The position numbers and the translations under genes are program-made. Shown in pieces: positions 32,301 to 45,700 of a DNA stretch of 64,000 nucleotides (positions are counted from its first letter, which is position 1; every line of letters begins with the position of its first letter). The notes under the pieces are model-generated. The model was not told the DNA's origin and made no database searches. It saw nothing but the letters and a program-made list of their open reading frames with translations. The DNA is taken from the NCBI RefSeq assembly GCF_963662255.1, contig NC_085049.1, forward strand, positions 66,263,158 to 66,327,157, read 5' to 3'. The DNA is from Cinclus cinclus (lineage: Eukaryota > Chordata > Aves > Passeriformes > Cinclidae).

Positions 32301-33129
32301 ACGCGGTGGCCGGAGGGGCCGGGCAGGAGGTGCAAGGGCCGGGCAGGGTTGCATCACCCCCGGCCGGGGCTTGGGGTGCAGGGGAACACCCACTCTGGGG
32401 AACTGCTGGGGCCGGCTGCACATCCCAGGGACCCCTCCCAGCCGGGGAGGGGGTGAACCCCAAGGTCGGGGGATGGGCATGCCCTGGGCTGTCCATTCCC
32501 TGTGCCCCGGGCGTCCCTCCCAGCGTGGGGACACCACGGGGACAGCGGGGGGTGACCCCACGGCTGCGGGTGTGGGGAGCTCCCGGTACCCGTTTCTTTT
32601 GGCACGGCTCTGCCCGGACCCCTAGGGCCCCCCGGGTGCCGAGCTGCTCCCCCATCCCGCAGGGGAGTGGGAATGGGGATTTTCCCAGGGAAGTATTCCC
32701 GGCTGTGCCTCGGAGAGTGCCCGCGACCGGGGGCACCAGAGGCGGGTCCGGGCCGGGTACAGCGAACACCGGGACGGGATGGAACGGGAGCGGAACGGAA
32801 ATTTAACGGGATGGCCACTCCCGCACTGCGGACACCGCTCCGTGTCAGGGCTACCACGGGCTGTGCCGGGGCACGCTGCCACCTCAGCCCTGTCCCCAGG
32901 TGTGCCGGTGCACGTGTGGTTGCACCAGGAGCCGTGTCCGGGTGAGAGCCGCTGGGATCGCGGACAGCGAGGATGGATCCCAATTCCCGGAGGAGCGGCC
33001 GTGGGGCCACTGCCACCCTTCCAGGATCCGGGAGGGTCGCGCTGTCCCTGGGCGAGGGGCGGCACGGAGCCCCCGAGTGCCGGCATCCCACGGGATGGGG
33101 GCATCGCACCTCAGGGTAGTGTCCTGGAG

Positions 33130-33370
33130 GTCACACCTGTGTGGGGTCACATCTGCATGTGGGGTCACATCTGCGTGTGGGGTCACATCTAGGGGGACGA
33201 TGTGGAGTGGGGGTGGTCGTCCGCACCTGAGGGGTTCGTGCACACCCGGGGGGTGGTTCCCGCACCCGGGGATGTCCCCGCACCCCGGGGATGTCCATGC
33301 ACATACTCAGGTGTCCATGCACACACTCAGGTGTCCATGCACACACTCAAGTGTCCCCGCACCCCGGAGA
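33130..33370 (+). repeat. Short tandem arrays upstream of SBF1
   Basis: A 20-bp unit GGGGTCACATCTGCATGTGG occurs about three times at 33130-33192. A second array of GTCCATGCACACACTCAG and CCCCGCACCCCGGGGATGT phrases lies at 33250-33370. Confidence 0.75.
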
Positions 33371-33469
33371 TGTCCCTGTGTCCTCTCCCCCAATTCCGGC
33401 CCCTCCGTCTCCCCCCCTTCCCCTCCCCGGGGGAAGCCCCTCGCCCCAGCCACGCCTCCTCCGCGCCAT

Positions 33470-33704
33470 GCCCCGCCCCCTACCTCCCGCAGCCAATGGA
33501 AAACAAGGTCCTTCCCACCTGCAGCCAATGGGAAGCTAGGCCCCGCCCCCCGCGGCGGCCGGCAGTGGCGCAGGCGCGGTGCCCGCGGGGCCAAGATGGC
33601 GGCGGCGGCGGGCGGTGGGCGAGGGCGGGCGGCGGTACCCTGAGGAGCCGAGCGCGGCCTCGCGGGGCTCCCGGGGCCGGCCCGGGCCGCCCTCCCCCGC
33701 TGCC
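33470..33704 (+). promoter_or_regulatory. SBF1: SBF1 CpG-island promoter
   Basis: TATA-less. CCAAT boxes at 33493-33497 and 33525-33529 are 32 bp apart, a common NF-Y arrangement. GCCCCGCCCCC supplies Sp1 sites. GCGCAGGCGC at 33568-33577 is NRF1-like. AAGATGGCGGC at 33593-33603 is a YY1 motif, often just downstream of the start site. Transcription start is therefore likely around 33570-33595. Confidence 0.75.
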
Positions 33705-36700
33705 ATGGCCCGCCTGGCTGACTACTTCGTGCTCGTGGGATACGACCCCGGCAAGCGCGGTAAGCGGCGGAGGGACGCGGGGGGGCCGGGCCCGCCCCGG
33801 CCTGGGGTGCGGGGCCGGGGCTGTGGGGTGGGTGCGGGGCCGGAGGTTCGGTGTGGGGCCGGGCCGGAGGGTATCCGGCGCTCCTGGAGCAGGGATGGCG
33901 TTGTGGGGCCGTCCCGGGCGTGCGGGGTGAGCCCGGTCGGGGGAGCGGGGCAATCCCGGTGTTGCGGGGCCGTAGCCGGTCCCAGGCCAGGCAGCACCGG
34001 GCAGTTCTCAGCCACTCTGAGCAGCTTTTCCCCGGGAAGCTCCCGGCAGCCGGAGCCGTCCCTACGCGTTTCAGCGCATTCACGGTTTGGGTGTTTTCAG
34101 TCTGTCCCCCTCCCCCGCCATGCGCGAGCTGTCACCGCTCCGGAAACATCGGCTGGGCTGGGAAGGGGGTGCACTGCTGTCCTCCGGGGATATCCCCAAG
34201 GCCTGTCCCCCTGCACATCCCCAGCTCTTAGGGTGGGACATGCTGTTCCCCATCCTGCTTTCAGCGTACTTCCGCAGCCCCTGGGATGAGGTGTTGTACC
34301 CCCAGCCCCATTCCCTGCACATCCCCAGCCCCTGGGATGGGGTGTTGTACCACCAGCCCCGTTCCGTGCACTTCCCCAGCCCCTGGGATGGAGTGTTGTA
34401 CCCCCAGGCCTATTCCCCGGGTATCCAGAACCCCCTCAGGCAGGTCCTCGTGCCCTTCCTGCTCCCTCAGATGCTCCTGACTCCCAGATCTCGTTCCTCT
34501 GTCCTCTCCTGCATCCCTGCTTGCTGTCAGGTGATGCTGGTGGTTGTTTTGGTCGTGGGGTGTTCCTTGTTTGGCATTTCAGCTCTCTTCCCATTGTGTT
34601 TCCCTCTGCTTCTTGCCCCTAACATCTTCTGGGGAGAGTGATTTTGGCAGCATCACAAAGGAGATGAAGTGACCTAAAATCAGGGCTTTGGTGCAGAACT
34701 CCCCCTGAGCATCTCTCCTCTCTTCCCACCTAGCACATTCCCAGCTGTCAGCTGAGCTTATTCGGAGCCTGTGCTTAGAGCTGGGGAAGGGAATCCTCCT
34801 TTTGACGTAGGTTTGGTTATCGGGGGATGCTGCTGTGGCTGGGAGCTTGGTTCATATCCATCATCCCAGGGTGGATCCCAGCCCCATCCGCTGCCTCTCA
34901 GAGCCTGGAACAGCCAGGGGCCCCTGGTGGGAGGCAGAAGGAATGAGATGTGTATCAGGAATGCTGGACAGCAGAGCAAGCTGGATCAGAGTTTGGTGTT
35001 TCTTGAGGCGTCTCAGGCCACGTGGTGTTTTATTGTTATTGTTGTTATTGCTGTTATTGCAAGTGTTTTCCCCCAGTGTTCCATGGTCCTGGGGCACTGG
35101 GGTGGGCAGGAGCTGCTTTCCATGGGTCAAGCCATGCCTGTGGTGGGAGGGATGCAGGAGATGCTGGGGGATTCCAGGATTCCATCTGGGAGCAAGGGGG
35201 AGGGGCTGGAGTGGTGCTGGGTGGTTGTACCCCCTTTGTTCTGCTTCCTCCTGCATCTTCTTCCTTATCTCCTCCCCGATGGTGCAGCAGCTGGGACCTG
35301 AACCTTCAAACTGGTGCTTTGAGCTGATTGGTGACTGGTGGGGATCAGGGGCCCGGCTTTCCTTGGGCCCGGCTTTCCTTGGGCCCGGCTTTCCTTGGGC
35401 TTCCAGAGCCTGAATTTCCAAGGGAACAGAAATGTCCCACGTGTGCCTTTGGGCTCATTTGGGATTTGTTTGGGGAGAAGGGTGATGCTGTGGGGTGATG
35501 TGGTTGGCTGTAGTGGGACAGCCAGAAGGAAGAACAGGTTTGGGTGGGATATTGGGAAGGAATTCCTGGCTGGGCTGGAATTGCCAGAGCAGCTGTGGCT
35601 GCCCCTGGATCCCTGGCAGTACTTAAGGCCAGGCTGGACATTGGGGCTGGGAGCACCTGGGACAGTGGGAGGTGTCCCTGCCATGGCAGGGGTGGGTCAA
35701 AATGAATTTCTGGTCCTTTCCCATCCTAATCACTCCATGATTCTTTGCCACTGGGACAGGAAGAGCTCACACTTAGCAAATCATGTTCCCATGATGTAAA
35801 TATTCACTTTTTTTTGGGTTTAGCTCCCCTCTGCAGGGAGAGGGTGGGTCCAGGATATTGTGGGTAGGTGGGGATGGATCCGGGATACCCTGGGAAGGGA
35901 CAGACACCAGCCTGAGCCTCCTGGCTGCTGGGATGGCCCAGTCAGAAATGACCTGGCCAGCGCGAGGCACCCAGAATTGTGGCATCTCTATGACAGCCCA
36001 AGGAAACCATTCCCATCCCTGCCTGGAGGTGTGTAAGCATTCCCCTGCTCTGTGTCCCCAGTGGTGTGCCAGCCAGTCCCCAGGGATGGGGACATGGACT
36101 GACACTGGTTCTGTAGCTTTTGGGATCAGCCTGGCAGCATTCCCGGCTCTGTTTCCCCCCCCCCCCCCCCCCGCTTAGATAATTCTGGAGGAAGGGCAGC
36201 AGCACTCATCTGCCGGTGACTAATTGCTGTACAGGTTGGGTGGCTCTGGCAGAGCCGTGGGCTGTGCCAGGCTGGGCTGTGCCAGGCTGGCATCTTCCCT
36301 CTAACCCTCACCTGTAAACAAAGCTGGGCTGAGCTGCACAAGGGCTGGATGGATCCTGGGCACTGCTGGAGCCCTGGCACCTTCCAAACAGAGCTGAACC
36401 CCAGGAACTCTGTGCCTGTTGGATTTGTGGTGGGGCAGGGAGGCGTTTGCAGTTGGGGATGTGAAAGGAAAGGATCTGGTGGTGTGGTGGGAGCTGAGGT
36501 GGCTCTGCAGAATCTCTAGAGAGATGATCCTAGAATGGTTTGGGTGGGAAGGGACCCCAGAGCCTCTCCAGTGCCACCCCTGCCATGGCAGGGACACCTC
36601 CCACTGTCCCAGGTGCTCCCAGTCCCAATGTCCAGCCTGGCCTTGGGCACTGACAGGGATCCAGGGGCAGCCACAGCTGCTCTGGCAATTCCAGCCCAGC

Positions 36701-39700
36701 CAGGAATTCCTAATTCCCAAGATTCTATCCATCCCTGCCCTCTGGCAGTGGGAAGCCATTCCCTGTGTCCTGTCCCTCCATGTCCCCAGTCCCTCTGCAG
36801 CTCTCCTGGAGCCCCTGCAGGCCCTGGCAGGGTCTCTGAGCTCTTCCTGCAGCACTCCCCTCTCAGCCTGGCTCCATGTGATGTTGCCATGCCTCAATGC
36901 AGTTTGTGGGAACAAAACTGAAAGCAGGTCCATGCTGGAGCAGGGCCATGCTGTGGTCACTAGAGTCGCTGGGGTCACTGAGGGTTGCTGCTGGAGCCAC
37001 CCTGTCCCTGGGGTTTCCTGGAACAGCCTTGTCCCCTGTGACCTCGGGCTGTGGGGCAGGGCCTGGGACTGCATCCTGCTCCTCTGGAAGGGGCACAGAT
37101 GGGCTCTGGACTCTATCAAGGGCTGTGGCTTTGGCTCTGGGACCGGGCCTTGAGCTGCTCTGGCTGTATGGGGTGTTCATGATCCAGGCAGACATCCAGA
37201 TGCTTTTCCTGGTTTGTGGAGCTGTGGGCAGTGTGTCCAGGAATGCAGAGTATGGATACATACCTGCCTGGTACGGTGTCCCCGTGTCCCCCCACTGTGT
37301 CAGGCACCCAGCCCACTCCATGGGGCTGTGTGGGACAGGGGCTCCAAGGAATGCTCCTGGTAGTGGGAATCACATCCTTCCATGCCAGTGTCTGTTTTAT
37401 TGTGCACTGATTGCTCACATTATTTCCTGTAAATGGATTGGTTTTATTCTCTGGGCTCTTCCCATCACTGCCGATGGATGACAACTTCCCAGTGATTGTC
37501 TGGTTTTACCTGGGAATGACAGCATCCCAGAGCTGGGATTATGCCTGGTTTTACTTAGGAATGACAGTTTACCAGAGCTGGGGTTGTGCCTGCTTTTAGC
37601 TGGGATTGTGCCTGGTTTTACTTAGGATTAACAATTTCCCAGAGCTGGGATTGTGCCTGGTTTTACCTGGGAATGACAACTCCCAGAGCCGGGATTGTGC
37701 CTGTTTTTTCCTAGGATTAACAATTTCCCAGAGCTGGGATTGTGCTTGGTTTTACCTGGGAATGAGAATTTACCAGAGCTGGGACTGTGCCTGGTTTTAC
37801 CTCGGGATCTGAGTGGTTTTCTCTGTGCATCCCACATGCCCTGGGAGTTCATGACAGCTCAATTCCAATCCGTGTGGCTGAAGCAATCTGGAGGTTCTGG
37901 ATTGGGAGCCCTGGATAGGCATGGCCTGGATGATGGGAGCCCAGACCCAGCTGGGGATGGATTTGGGATTTCCCAGGGGGTTTAAGCTGCCAGAGTTTAA
38001 ATTCTGGGTTCAAAGAGTTTAAAGTCCAGGCCTCCAGACCTGCTTCACCTCTGCCAGCAATCCAGGGCATTCAGCAGCTTCTGGGGCCTAAAGGGGCTCC
38101 AGGAGAGCTGCAGAGGGACTGGGGACAAGGCATGGAGGGACAGGACACAAGGAATGGCTTCCCACTGCCAGAAGGCAGGGCTGGATGGGATCTTGGGAAT
38201 TAGGAATTCCTGGCTGGGCTGGAATTGCCAGAGCAGCTGTGGCTGCCCCTGGATCCCTGTCAGTGCCCAAGGCCAGGCTGGACATTGGGGCTGGGAGCAC
38301 CTGGGACAGTGGGAGGTGTCCCTGCCCTTGACAAGGTCCCTTCCCATGTAGCCCATGCCTCACTGATCCCTGCTGTCTGTGGGGGTTGTGCTGGCTGTGG
38401 AGGAAGCCGACGCTGCTTGGAGGCCTTGGGAAGTCCCTGTGGTTTCTCGGTGGCTCTGTGAGTGGCCCAGGGGATGACAGGAGGAAGCTGCCTCTTTCCA
38501 TGAGGTGTTTGGGGTAGGTTTTGGGGTGTCTTTGTGAGGGTTGACACATCCTGCCCTTCCTGAGGTGCTCCTGGAACTTGTTCCCAGTAGGATAAGCTGA
38601 AGTGCATCCAAAAGCCAGGCTAGTGCTCTCAGGGCTCATCCTGCTGCTGTCCCAGCCGTGTTTTGGGTTGGGTTTGGCTCTCTTGTCACTCTATCCCTGT
38701 CACTTTGTCGTGCGGTGGTGGCTGAGTGACTCAAGGTTTGACTCAGCTGGGTTCTGGGAGTGTCCAGCCCAATCCCGGCCATAGAAAAGCTCCTGGGCTG
38801 GCAGCAGTTTGGAGCTGTTTGCTGGGTCAATATTTGCACCGGGAAAGAGAGGCTGGGAATGGCCCTGCCTCGTGCAGAGCCGTTCCCGGCCACGTGCCCA
38901 GCTGTGGGAAAGGTGGGATGTGAGAGGGGCAAATCCAGAGAGGCCCCGGAGCTGCTCCAGGGCTGGAGCCCCTCTGTGCCCAGGGATCCAGGCTGGGAGA
39001 GCTGGGGTTGCTCATCTGGACAGGAGAAGGATCCAGGGAGAGCTCAGAGCCCCTGCCAGGGCCTAAAGGAGCTCCAGGAGAGCTGCAGAAGGACTGGGGA
39101 CAAGGCATGGAGGGACAGGACAAAAGGGATGGCTTCCACTGCCAGAGGGCAGGGATGGATGGGATCTTGGGAATTAGGAATTCCTGGCTGGGCTGCAATT
39201 GCCAGAGCAGCTGTGGCTGTCCCTGGATCCCTGTCAGTACCCAAGGCCAGGCTGGACATTGGGGCTGGGAGCACCTGGGACAGTGGGAGGTGTCCCTGCC
39301 ATGGCAGGGGTGGCACTGAGTGACGTTTAAGGTCCTTTCCCAGACAGACCATTCCAGTATTCTGTGATTCCAAGTGCAGGCACTGGCTGCCTCTGGAATG
39401 GATTGCCCCTCCCGCCAGCCCCCACAGCTTCCAGCTGCATCCAGCCTGGGAACTGCAGTGTTTCTGATCCCAGCTGCTCCATTAATCCTTGTGTCCTTCC
39501 CTTGGAAGTTCTCCCCAGGAGGAGCAAGTCTGTGGGCTGTGGGAGTCAGAGTGGGACAGTGACAGTGTCAGGGTCAGAGCTGTCCCTGGGCAGTTCCAGG
39601 GCTGGGCCTGAGCTCCTCCAGCTCCAGCGAGGTGTTTGTGGATGGGGAGAGGTTCATCTTGGAATCATGGAGTTGTTTAGGTTATAAAACTTTTCGGAGG

Positions 39701-42700
39701 TCATCCATTCCCAGTGCTGCCAAGGCCACCACTGACGAAGTGCCACATCCACATGGATTTTAAATCCCTGCAGGGAAGGGCACTCCAAACCACCCTGGGC
39801 AGCTCCAATCCCTGACCACCCTTTCCATGGAGAAATTCCTGCTGATGCCCACCCTGAGGCTCCCCTGGCCCAGCCTGAGGCTGTTCCCTCTGTTCCTGTC
39901 CCTGTTCCCTGGGAGCAGATCCCAAATCCCCCCCTGGCTGTCCCCTCCTGTCAGGGAGTTGTGCAGAGCCACAGGTTGACCCCTGAACCTCCTTTTCTCC
40001 TGGCTGAGCCCCTTTCCAGCTCCCTCAGCCCTTCCCGGGGCTCCAGCTCTCTTCCCTGGACATTCTCCAGCCCCTCCTTTTCCATGTTTCCATGTTGGAA
40101 CCGACCCTATTATTATTGGTGTGGGATGGGTCAGGCTGGACCTGGAGTAGCACCTGAGCAGGGAATTCAGAGCTGCAGCTTTCGGCTGCTCATTTCTCTG
40201 CCTTTCCACACATTCACACATTCCTGTGTCCAGCTGGGTTTCCTTGCCAGAATTCCCTGCTGCTGTGACCAGGGAGGGTGCCCAGTATTCCTTAGAGTGT
40301 TGCAGTCCCTTTGGGAAGGTGGCTGAAGGTGAGGTGGGCGCACAGCTCTAACCCAGCTGTTGTACCCAGATCCTTGCTCCATTTTTTTGGTGCTGCTTTG
40401 TTCGCTGCCAGTGAGGATTTAGCATTTTTCTCTCTGGTCTCTCTCACCCCAGCTCGTGTTATTCCCTGAATCTGAAGCCTTTCCTTGCAGCCTCTCCCTT
40501 TTCCCATTCCCGGTGCTGGGCTGGAGCAGCAGCTGTGGTTTTATGGGTGCTAAAACCACAAACAAACCCCTCTTGGAACGCTGCAGGGGAGGAGTTAACC
40601 CCGAAAACCCCTTTGGTTTGGTTCCTTGTGACACCCGGGGGGAGCAGGGTGATCCAGAGGGATCGGAGGTATCTGGAGGAGCTTTTCTCACAGTTCTCTC
40701 CAGGATCGAGGCCGTGACGCCTCCAGGGCTGCTCTGTTCCTTCTGTGGCTCCGGAGCTCCTGACCACTAAATGCTGCTCTTGTGTCCAAGTGGAGCTGGG
40801 GAGCCTGCGGGCCTCGGGGCAGGGAATTCCTGCTCCTGGGAATGTTCCTTCCCATATCCGGAGAGCGTTCCTCCCTTCTGGGGTGGCACCTGGTGCCAGG
40901 GGAGGCCCAGAGGGTTTGGGGGCTGCTGGGACCCTCTCAGAGGGTCCTTTGGGACTGGTGGGACAGTCTGGGGGAGCTTGGGGACTGATGGGATCCTGAG
41001 AACGGATTTGGTGACTGGTGGGACCGTGTGACAGGGTCCTTGGGGACTGATGGCATCCTGTGGGGTGATTTGGGGACTGGTGGGACCCTGTAGGACCCCT
41101 GGCTTGGGGGCTGCTGGGTCCCTCTGGGGGAGTTTGGTGAATGTTGGGACCCTGTGGGAGGGTTTGGGGGCTGCTGGGACCCTCTCAGAGGATCTTTGGG
41201 GACTGGTGGGACCCTCTGGAAGGGGAGTAGTTTAGGGGCAGGCAGTGGATGGGGGTCGGGGCAGCAGTGAGGGCCCTCCCTCTGTCTCCTTCTGTCTCCT
41301 TCTGCACCAATTCCAGACGTTTTTGTTCGTGGAGTGCCACGTGTCTCCTGGCAGGGAGCAGCTGGTGGCTGGGATCCGCAGAGCCTTGCACGTTGTTTTT
41401 GTGTGTCTGAGCTGTCTGATGGAGATGTGGCAGCAGCAACAGGGAGATTTTGGGGTGGAAGAGCCCAATGTGGTGTGTGTGTGCGTGCAGCTGAGGTATT
41501 TCTGTGGGCAGCTGCAGGAAGTGCAGCAAAGCAGCTTCTGCCTGAGCTCTGCAGCACCTTCCTGCCCCAGCCGGGGCTCTGCTGATGGCCCAGATAAGGC
41601 CACTTGTGTCCTGTCACTGTCACTGTCACACCCTCCCCAGGGCGGGACTGGGGATGTGCTGCTCTGATCCCGCATGCTCTCAGGGGCTTGGCTCTGCATC
41701 CACGGCAACAGTGACAGTGGCCTCCTGCACTTTGTCCCTCCCAAAGCTCACAGTGCTCCTGTCCAGGGCTGGGATTGGTGCTGGGAAGGGGCTGGAGCCC
41801 CAGGAGAGGCTGGGGGAGCTGGGAAATGGGCTCAGCTTGGAGAAAAGGAGGCTCAACGAGGACCCTGTGGCTCTGCACAACTCCCTGACAGGAGGGGACA
41901 GCCGGGTGGGTTGGGCTCTGCTCCCAGGGAACAGGGACAGGAGGAGAGGGAACAGCCTCAGGCTGGGCCAGGGGAGGCTCAGGGTGGATTTTGGGGAATT
42001 TTCCCCCTGGGAAGGGCTGTTCAGCCCTGGCAGGGGTGGAGTCACTTGGGGACAGGGTCAGTGGTAGCCTCGGCAGTGCTGGAAATGGTCAGACCTGATG
42101 CTTTTCCAACCCAAACAATTCCCTTATTCCAAGTCAGCTCTGCTCCGAAGCTGCCATCATGTTGCTCCTTTACGTGGGAAAAGCCTCTGCCCTGGATTTA
42201 GGACCTTGCCCTGGTATTTGTGTTTCTTGAGACACCTGCAGTCCCAGCCCTGCAGCAAGTTCCCGTCAGGATGCCTAGCCAGGCATTGGGAAGTGCCAGC
42301 TGGCTGTTCATGTGCACCTTCACCTGCCAACTTTGATATCCCTCAGCAGGAAAAGCTGTCAACGAGCTCTCCAAGGGGAGGAAAGGAGCTGGAAGCAGGG
42401 GCAGGTATTGCCTGGCTGTCCCTGGGCAGGGCTCTGGGGACATGACCCTGCTCTCCCTCAAACACAGCAGCTCTGTCAGGGTCCAGCTGAGGACTATCAC
42501 TGGCTTCAGCCTCACCCAGCTCCTGCAGGGTGAGCAGAGCTGTGGTCAAGCTCTGGTGGCTTCACACGAGATGAGCCCAGTGAGCAGCAGCTGGGCTCCC
42601 TCAGCACAGGCAGGTGATTGGGAAGGACAGGGATAAGCTCCTGTATAGGATGAAGGTGAGCTCAGCAGCCCTGGGCAGGAAGGAGGTTAGACAGTGCCAA

Positions 42701-45700
42701 GCTGATTGGTCAGGGAGCAGTGAGAGCCTGGCTGATTCCTGCAGGAATTGTGTGCAGGAGAAGGTCTCAGCTCTGGATTCCTGCAGGAATTGTCTGGCTC
42801 TCAGCTCTGGCTGGGCATGTGTCAGGTGTTCCCAGGGCTGGGAATTCCTGCAGAGATGTTTGGAAAACCCAGGGAGGTGGTTTCCTACTGGGACTTCCTT
42901 CAGAGGTGTTTGGAAAGCCCAGGAAGGTGATTTTCTACAGCTCCCTGACAGGAGGGTGGATCCAGGTGGGAACAGGGACAGGAGGAGAGGGAATGGCCTC
43001 AGGGGAGGCTCAGGGTGGACACCAGGAGGGATTTCCCCATGGGAAGGGTGCTCCAGCCCTGGCACAGTGTGGCAGTGCCTCAGCACCCTCACAGCCCAAG
43101 GTTTCTTCCTGATATCCCATCTAATTCCATCTGGCAGTGGAAACTGTTCCCCCCTGTCCCAAGTCCCTCTCCAGGTGACCACAGCGCTGTCCTGGTGACA
43201 TGCCACCAGAGCAGGGGTACAGTGGCACTGTAGACAGCCCTGGGTGTCCCCGAGCCATTGCCTGCCTCTCCTGACCTGCTTCTCTCAGCAGAGTGGGGCT
43301 CTCCTGGGGGCTTTCGCCATCCTTTAAACTTCTTCCTCCTTCTCTGAGTTCTTCTCGGCTCTCCTGACTCAGATCGTGTTTTCACTCAATGTTTTCTCTC
43401 CCCACCCTTTGGATGGGTTTGGGCCATGTTTGGCGGCTGCTTCACTGCTGTCACACACAAACTGCATCCACATTCTTCCCATTCTTTGTGGCATCCCTGT
43501 TTTCCCTTTAAGCCCCTAAGTCCCAGCAGTGCAGTCACCTCACCATCATTAAGATGGAGGGAGGGAATGTGGATTTTCTTCGGGATTCTCCCTCTGACCT
43601 GAGCTTTCCTTGGCAACTCTGGTTTTATACGAGGACCTTTCACAAGTGTTGGATCTGTTGGGAACTCCATCGAGGGCACTGGGGTTTTGTACTTTTGTTT
43701 CATTCTGGTGCAGAACTTGAGGTTTGCTGCGTTTGGGATCCAGGTCTGGTTTCAAGGAGCAGCTCCAAGAGCTGCTGGAGCTACTTCCTTCATCCCCATC
43801 CCTGGCAGTCTCCAAGGCCAGGCTGGACATTTGGGCTGGGACAGTGAGAGGTGTCCCTGCCATGGCAGGGGTGGCACTGGAGGGGATTTGGGGTCCCTTC
43901 CCACCCAAACCATTCCAGGATTCCCTGATTGCAATCCTGGCCTTGTCAGGGAAGTTTTTTTTCTCCCAAGAAAAAGCAGCTCCTTTTTTTTCTGAGCATC
44001 CGTGACGTGTGCCAGCCGTTCCTCCTGGCCGTGAGATACGCAGGTGGCAGCAGGCCAGGCAGGACAGGAGGAATGTGATCCCAGGCCAGGCAGGCCAGGA
44101 GGAATGTGATCTGTCATCCCAGCCCAGCCGGCACGTGGGATGAATCGGTAGGCTCCAGAAATCCAGCCTGGAGCCTGCCGGGTGAAGTCATGAGACAGGC
44201 ACAGGGCTGGGATCCTCTGAGTCATCCTGGGAGAAATCTGTTGAGCCCGTAGGAAGCGCAGGGGGAGCAGCTGGGAGCTGTGGGAGCCATCCCAGGGACG
44301 GTGGTGGGGTGTGGGGGGAGAAATGGGGCTGGGGGCAGCCCCCCCAGCTGGGATTTGCTGCCTTTCACCATAAAAGGGGAAAATTCTCCTTCACACCTCG
44401 TGAAAAGTGTTTGTGAGTCTGCAGGGAGTGGGAGAAGGAACCGTCCGAGGAGGGAAAGTGGAGAGGGTGTGGTGGTGCAGGAAAGGGGGTGGAGGTCTCC
44501 ATGGGGAGATGGGATATGGGGCTGGAGATGGGATGGGGCCTGCAGGGATGTGGGGCTGGAGAGGGGAGATGGGATCTGCTGGGATGTGGGGCTGGAGATG
44601 GGATGGGAGATGGGATGAGGCTGCAGGGAACGTGGGGTGAAGATGGGATGGTGCTGCAGGGATGCTGGACTGGAGATGGGTTGGGGTTTCAGGGATGTAG
44701 GGCTGGAGATGGGATGGCGCTTGCAGGGATGTGACCCTGATGTCCTGACCAAAGAGGCAGTTCCACTTTGAGCGGTGACATTCTGAGAGGTGACATTCCA
44801 GTCTGCATCCCTGGATGCAGCTCCAGGAGGATCTATATCCTTGTGGAGTTACAAGAACAAACAAAAAAAACCCAAAAACCAAACAGCCCCACCTGCCTCA
44901 AAGCAGTCCCAGTTTCCTCTGGTGCTGTCAGTCCATGGAACTGGACGCATCCTTGTTAAGGCTTTTACCCCAAATACCTGGGGTTCCTGGGAATGCTGCA
45001 GGCCAGAGCAGCTGCCAGTACACCTGGCACGGTGGGGAGCCTCAAACGGATGGGGAAGGATGGATGGGGACAGGACAGAATTCCCAGAGTGGGAAGGGAG
45101 GGAAGGGAGTGTGTCCTGCCCAGAGCCAGGGGTGAGGAGGGACCTGGGGACTTGCTGAGATGTCCTGGGTACAGTGCCAGCCTGGAAGACTTGTCCCATC
45201 CTGGGCAAGGCTGCTGTGGTATTCACGGCTTTCTGCCAGATGGAGACTGCTGGGCTCCAAGTAAATCCTGGGATTTACCAGGGTTTCTTGGCTGAGATGG
45301 GGCTGGAGGGGGTGGGGGATGGGGTCAGCCCCTGACAGGGACCCCCAGGAGAGGACAGGACACTGCCGTGGTCACAGAACAGTGACATGGAATCCCGGAA
45401 TGGTTTGAATGGGAAGGGACCCCAGAGCCCCTCCAGTGCCACCCCTGCCATGGCAGGGACACCTCCCACTGTCCCAGGTGCTCCCAGCCCCAGTGTCCAG
45501 CCTGGCCTTGGGCACTGACAGGGATCCAGGGGCAGCCACAGGGAATTCCAGCCTAGCCCCTCTCCAGCTCTCCCGGGATGCTGGAGCTCCAAAAAAAGCC
45601 AGGGAAGGGGGAAAGGGGACCTCGGGATGTGCTGAGGGCTGGGTGGCATTGTTCATGGGGGGGTCAGCAGCTGGGCAGGTTTGTACCTGTGTGTGAGGAG

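Larger units (their letters stand above)
28850..33460. other. ADM2-SBF1 intergenic region, no gene recognised
   Basis: GC-rich, CpG-rich DNA; long frames here have no recognisable domain and are compositional. Contents: rich C/G and GCACCGG-like repeats 28.9-29.3 kb, a telomere-like block at 29359-29384, CCCCAGTGTTCCCAGT-type repeats at 31160-31350, and two small tandem arrays at 33130-33370. Human has no gene between ADM2 and SBF1. Confidence 0.6.

Noticed and set aside
28850..33460. Possible unannotated gene between ADM2 and SBF1
   Set aside because: No frame shows a recognisable domain or a convincing exon chain, and the human synteny has none here.
33202..33930. 242-aa plus-strand frame across the SBF1 promoter and exon 1
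   Set aside because: Low-complexity tandem arrays and promoter DNA; out of frame with the clear SBF1 start at 33705.
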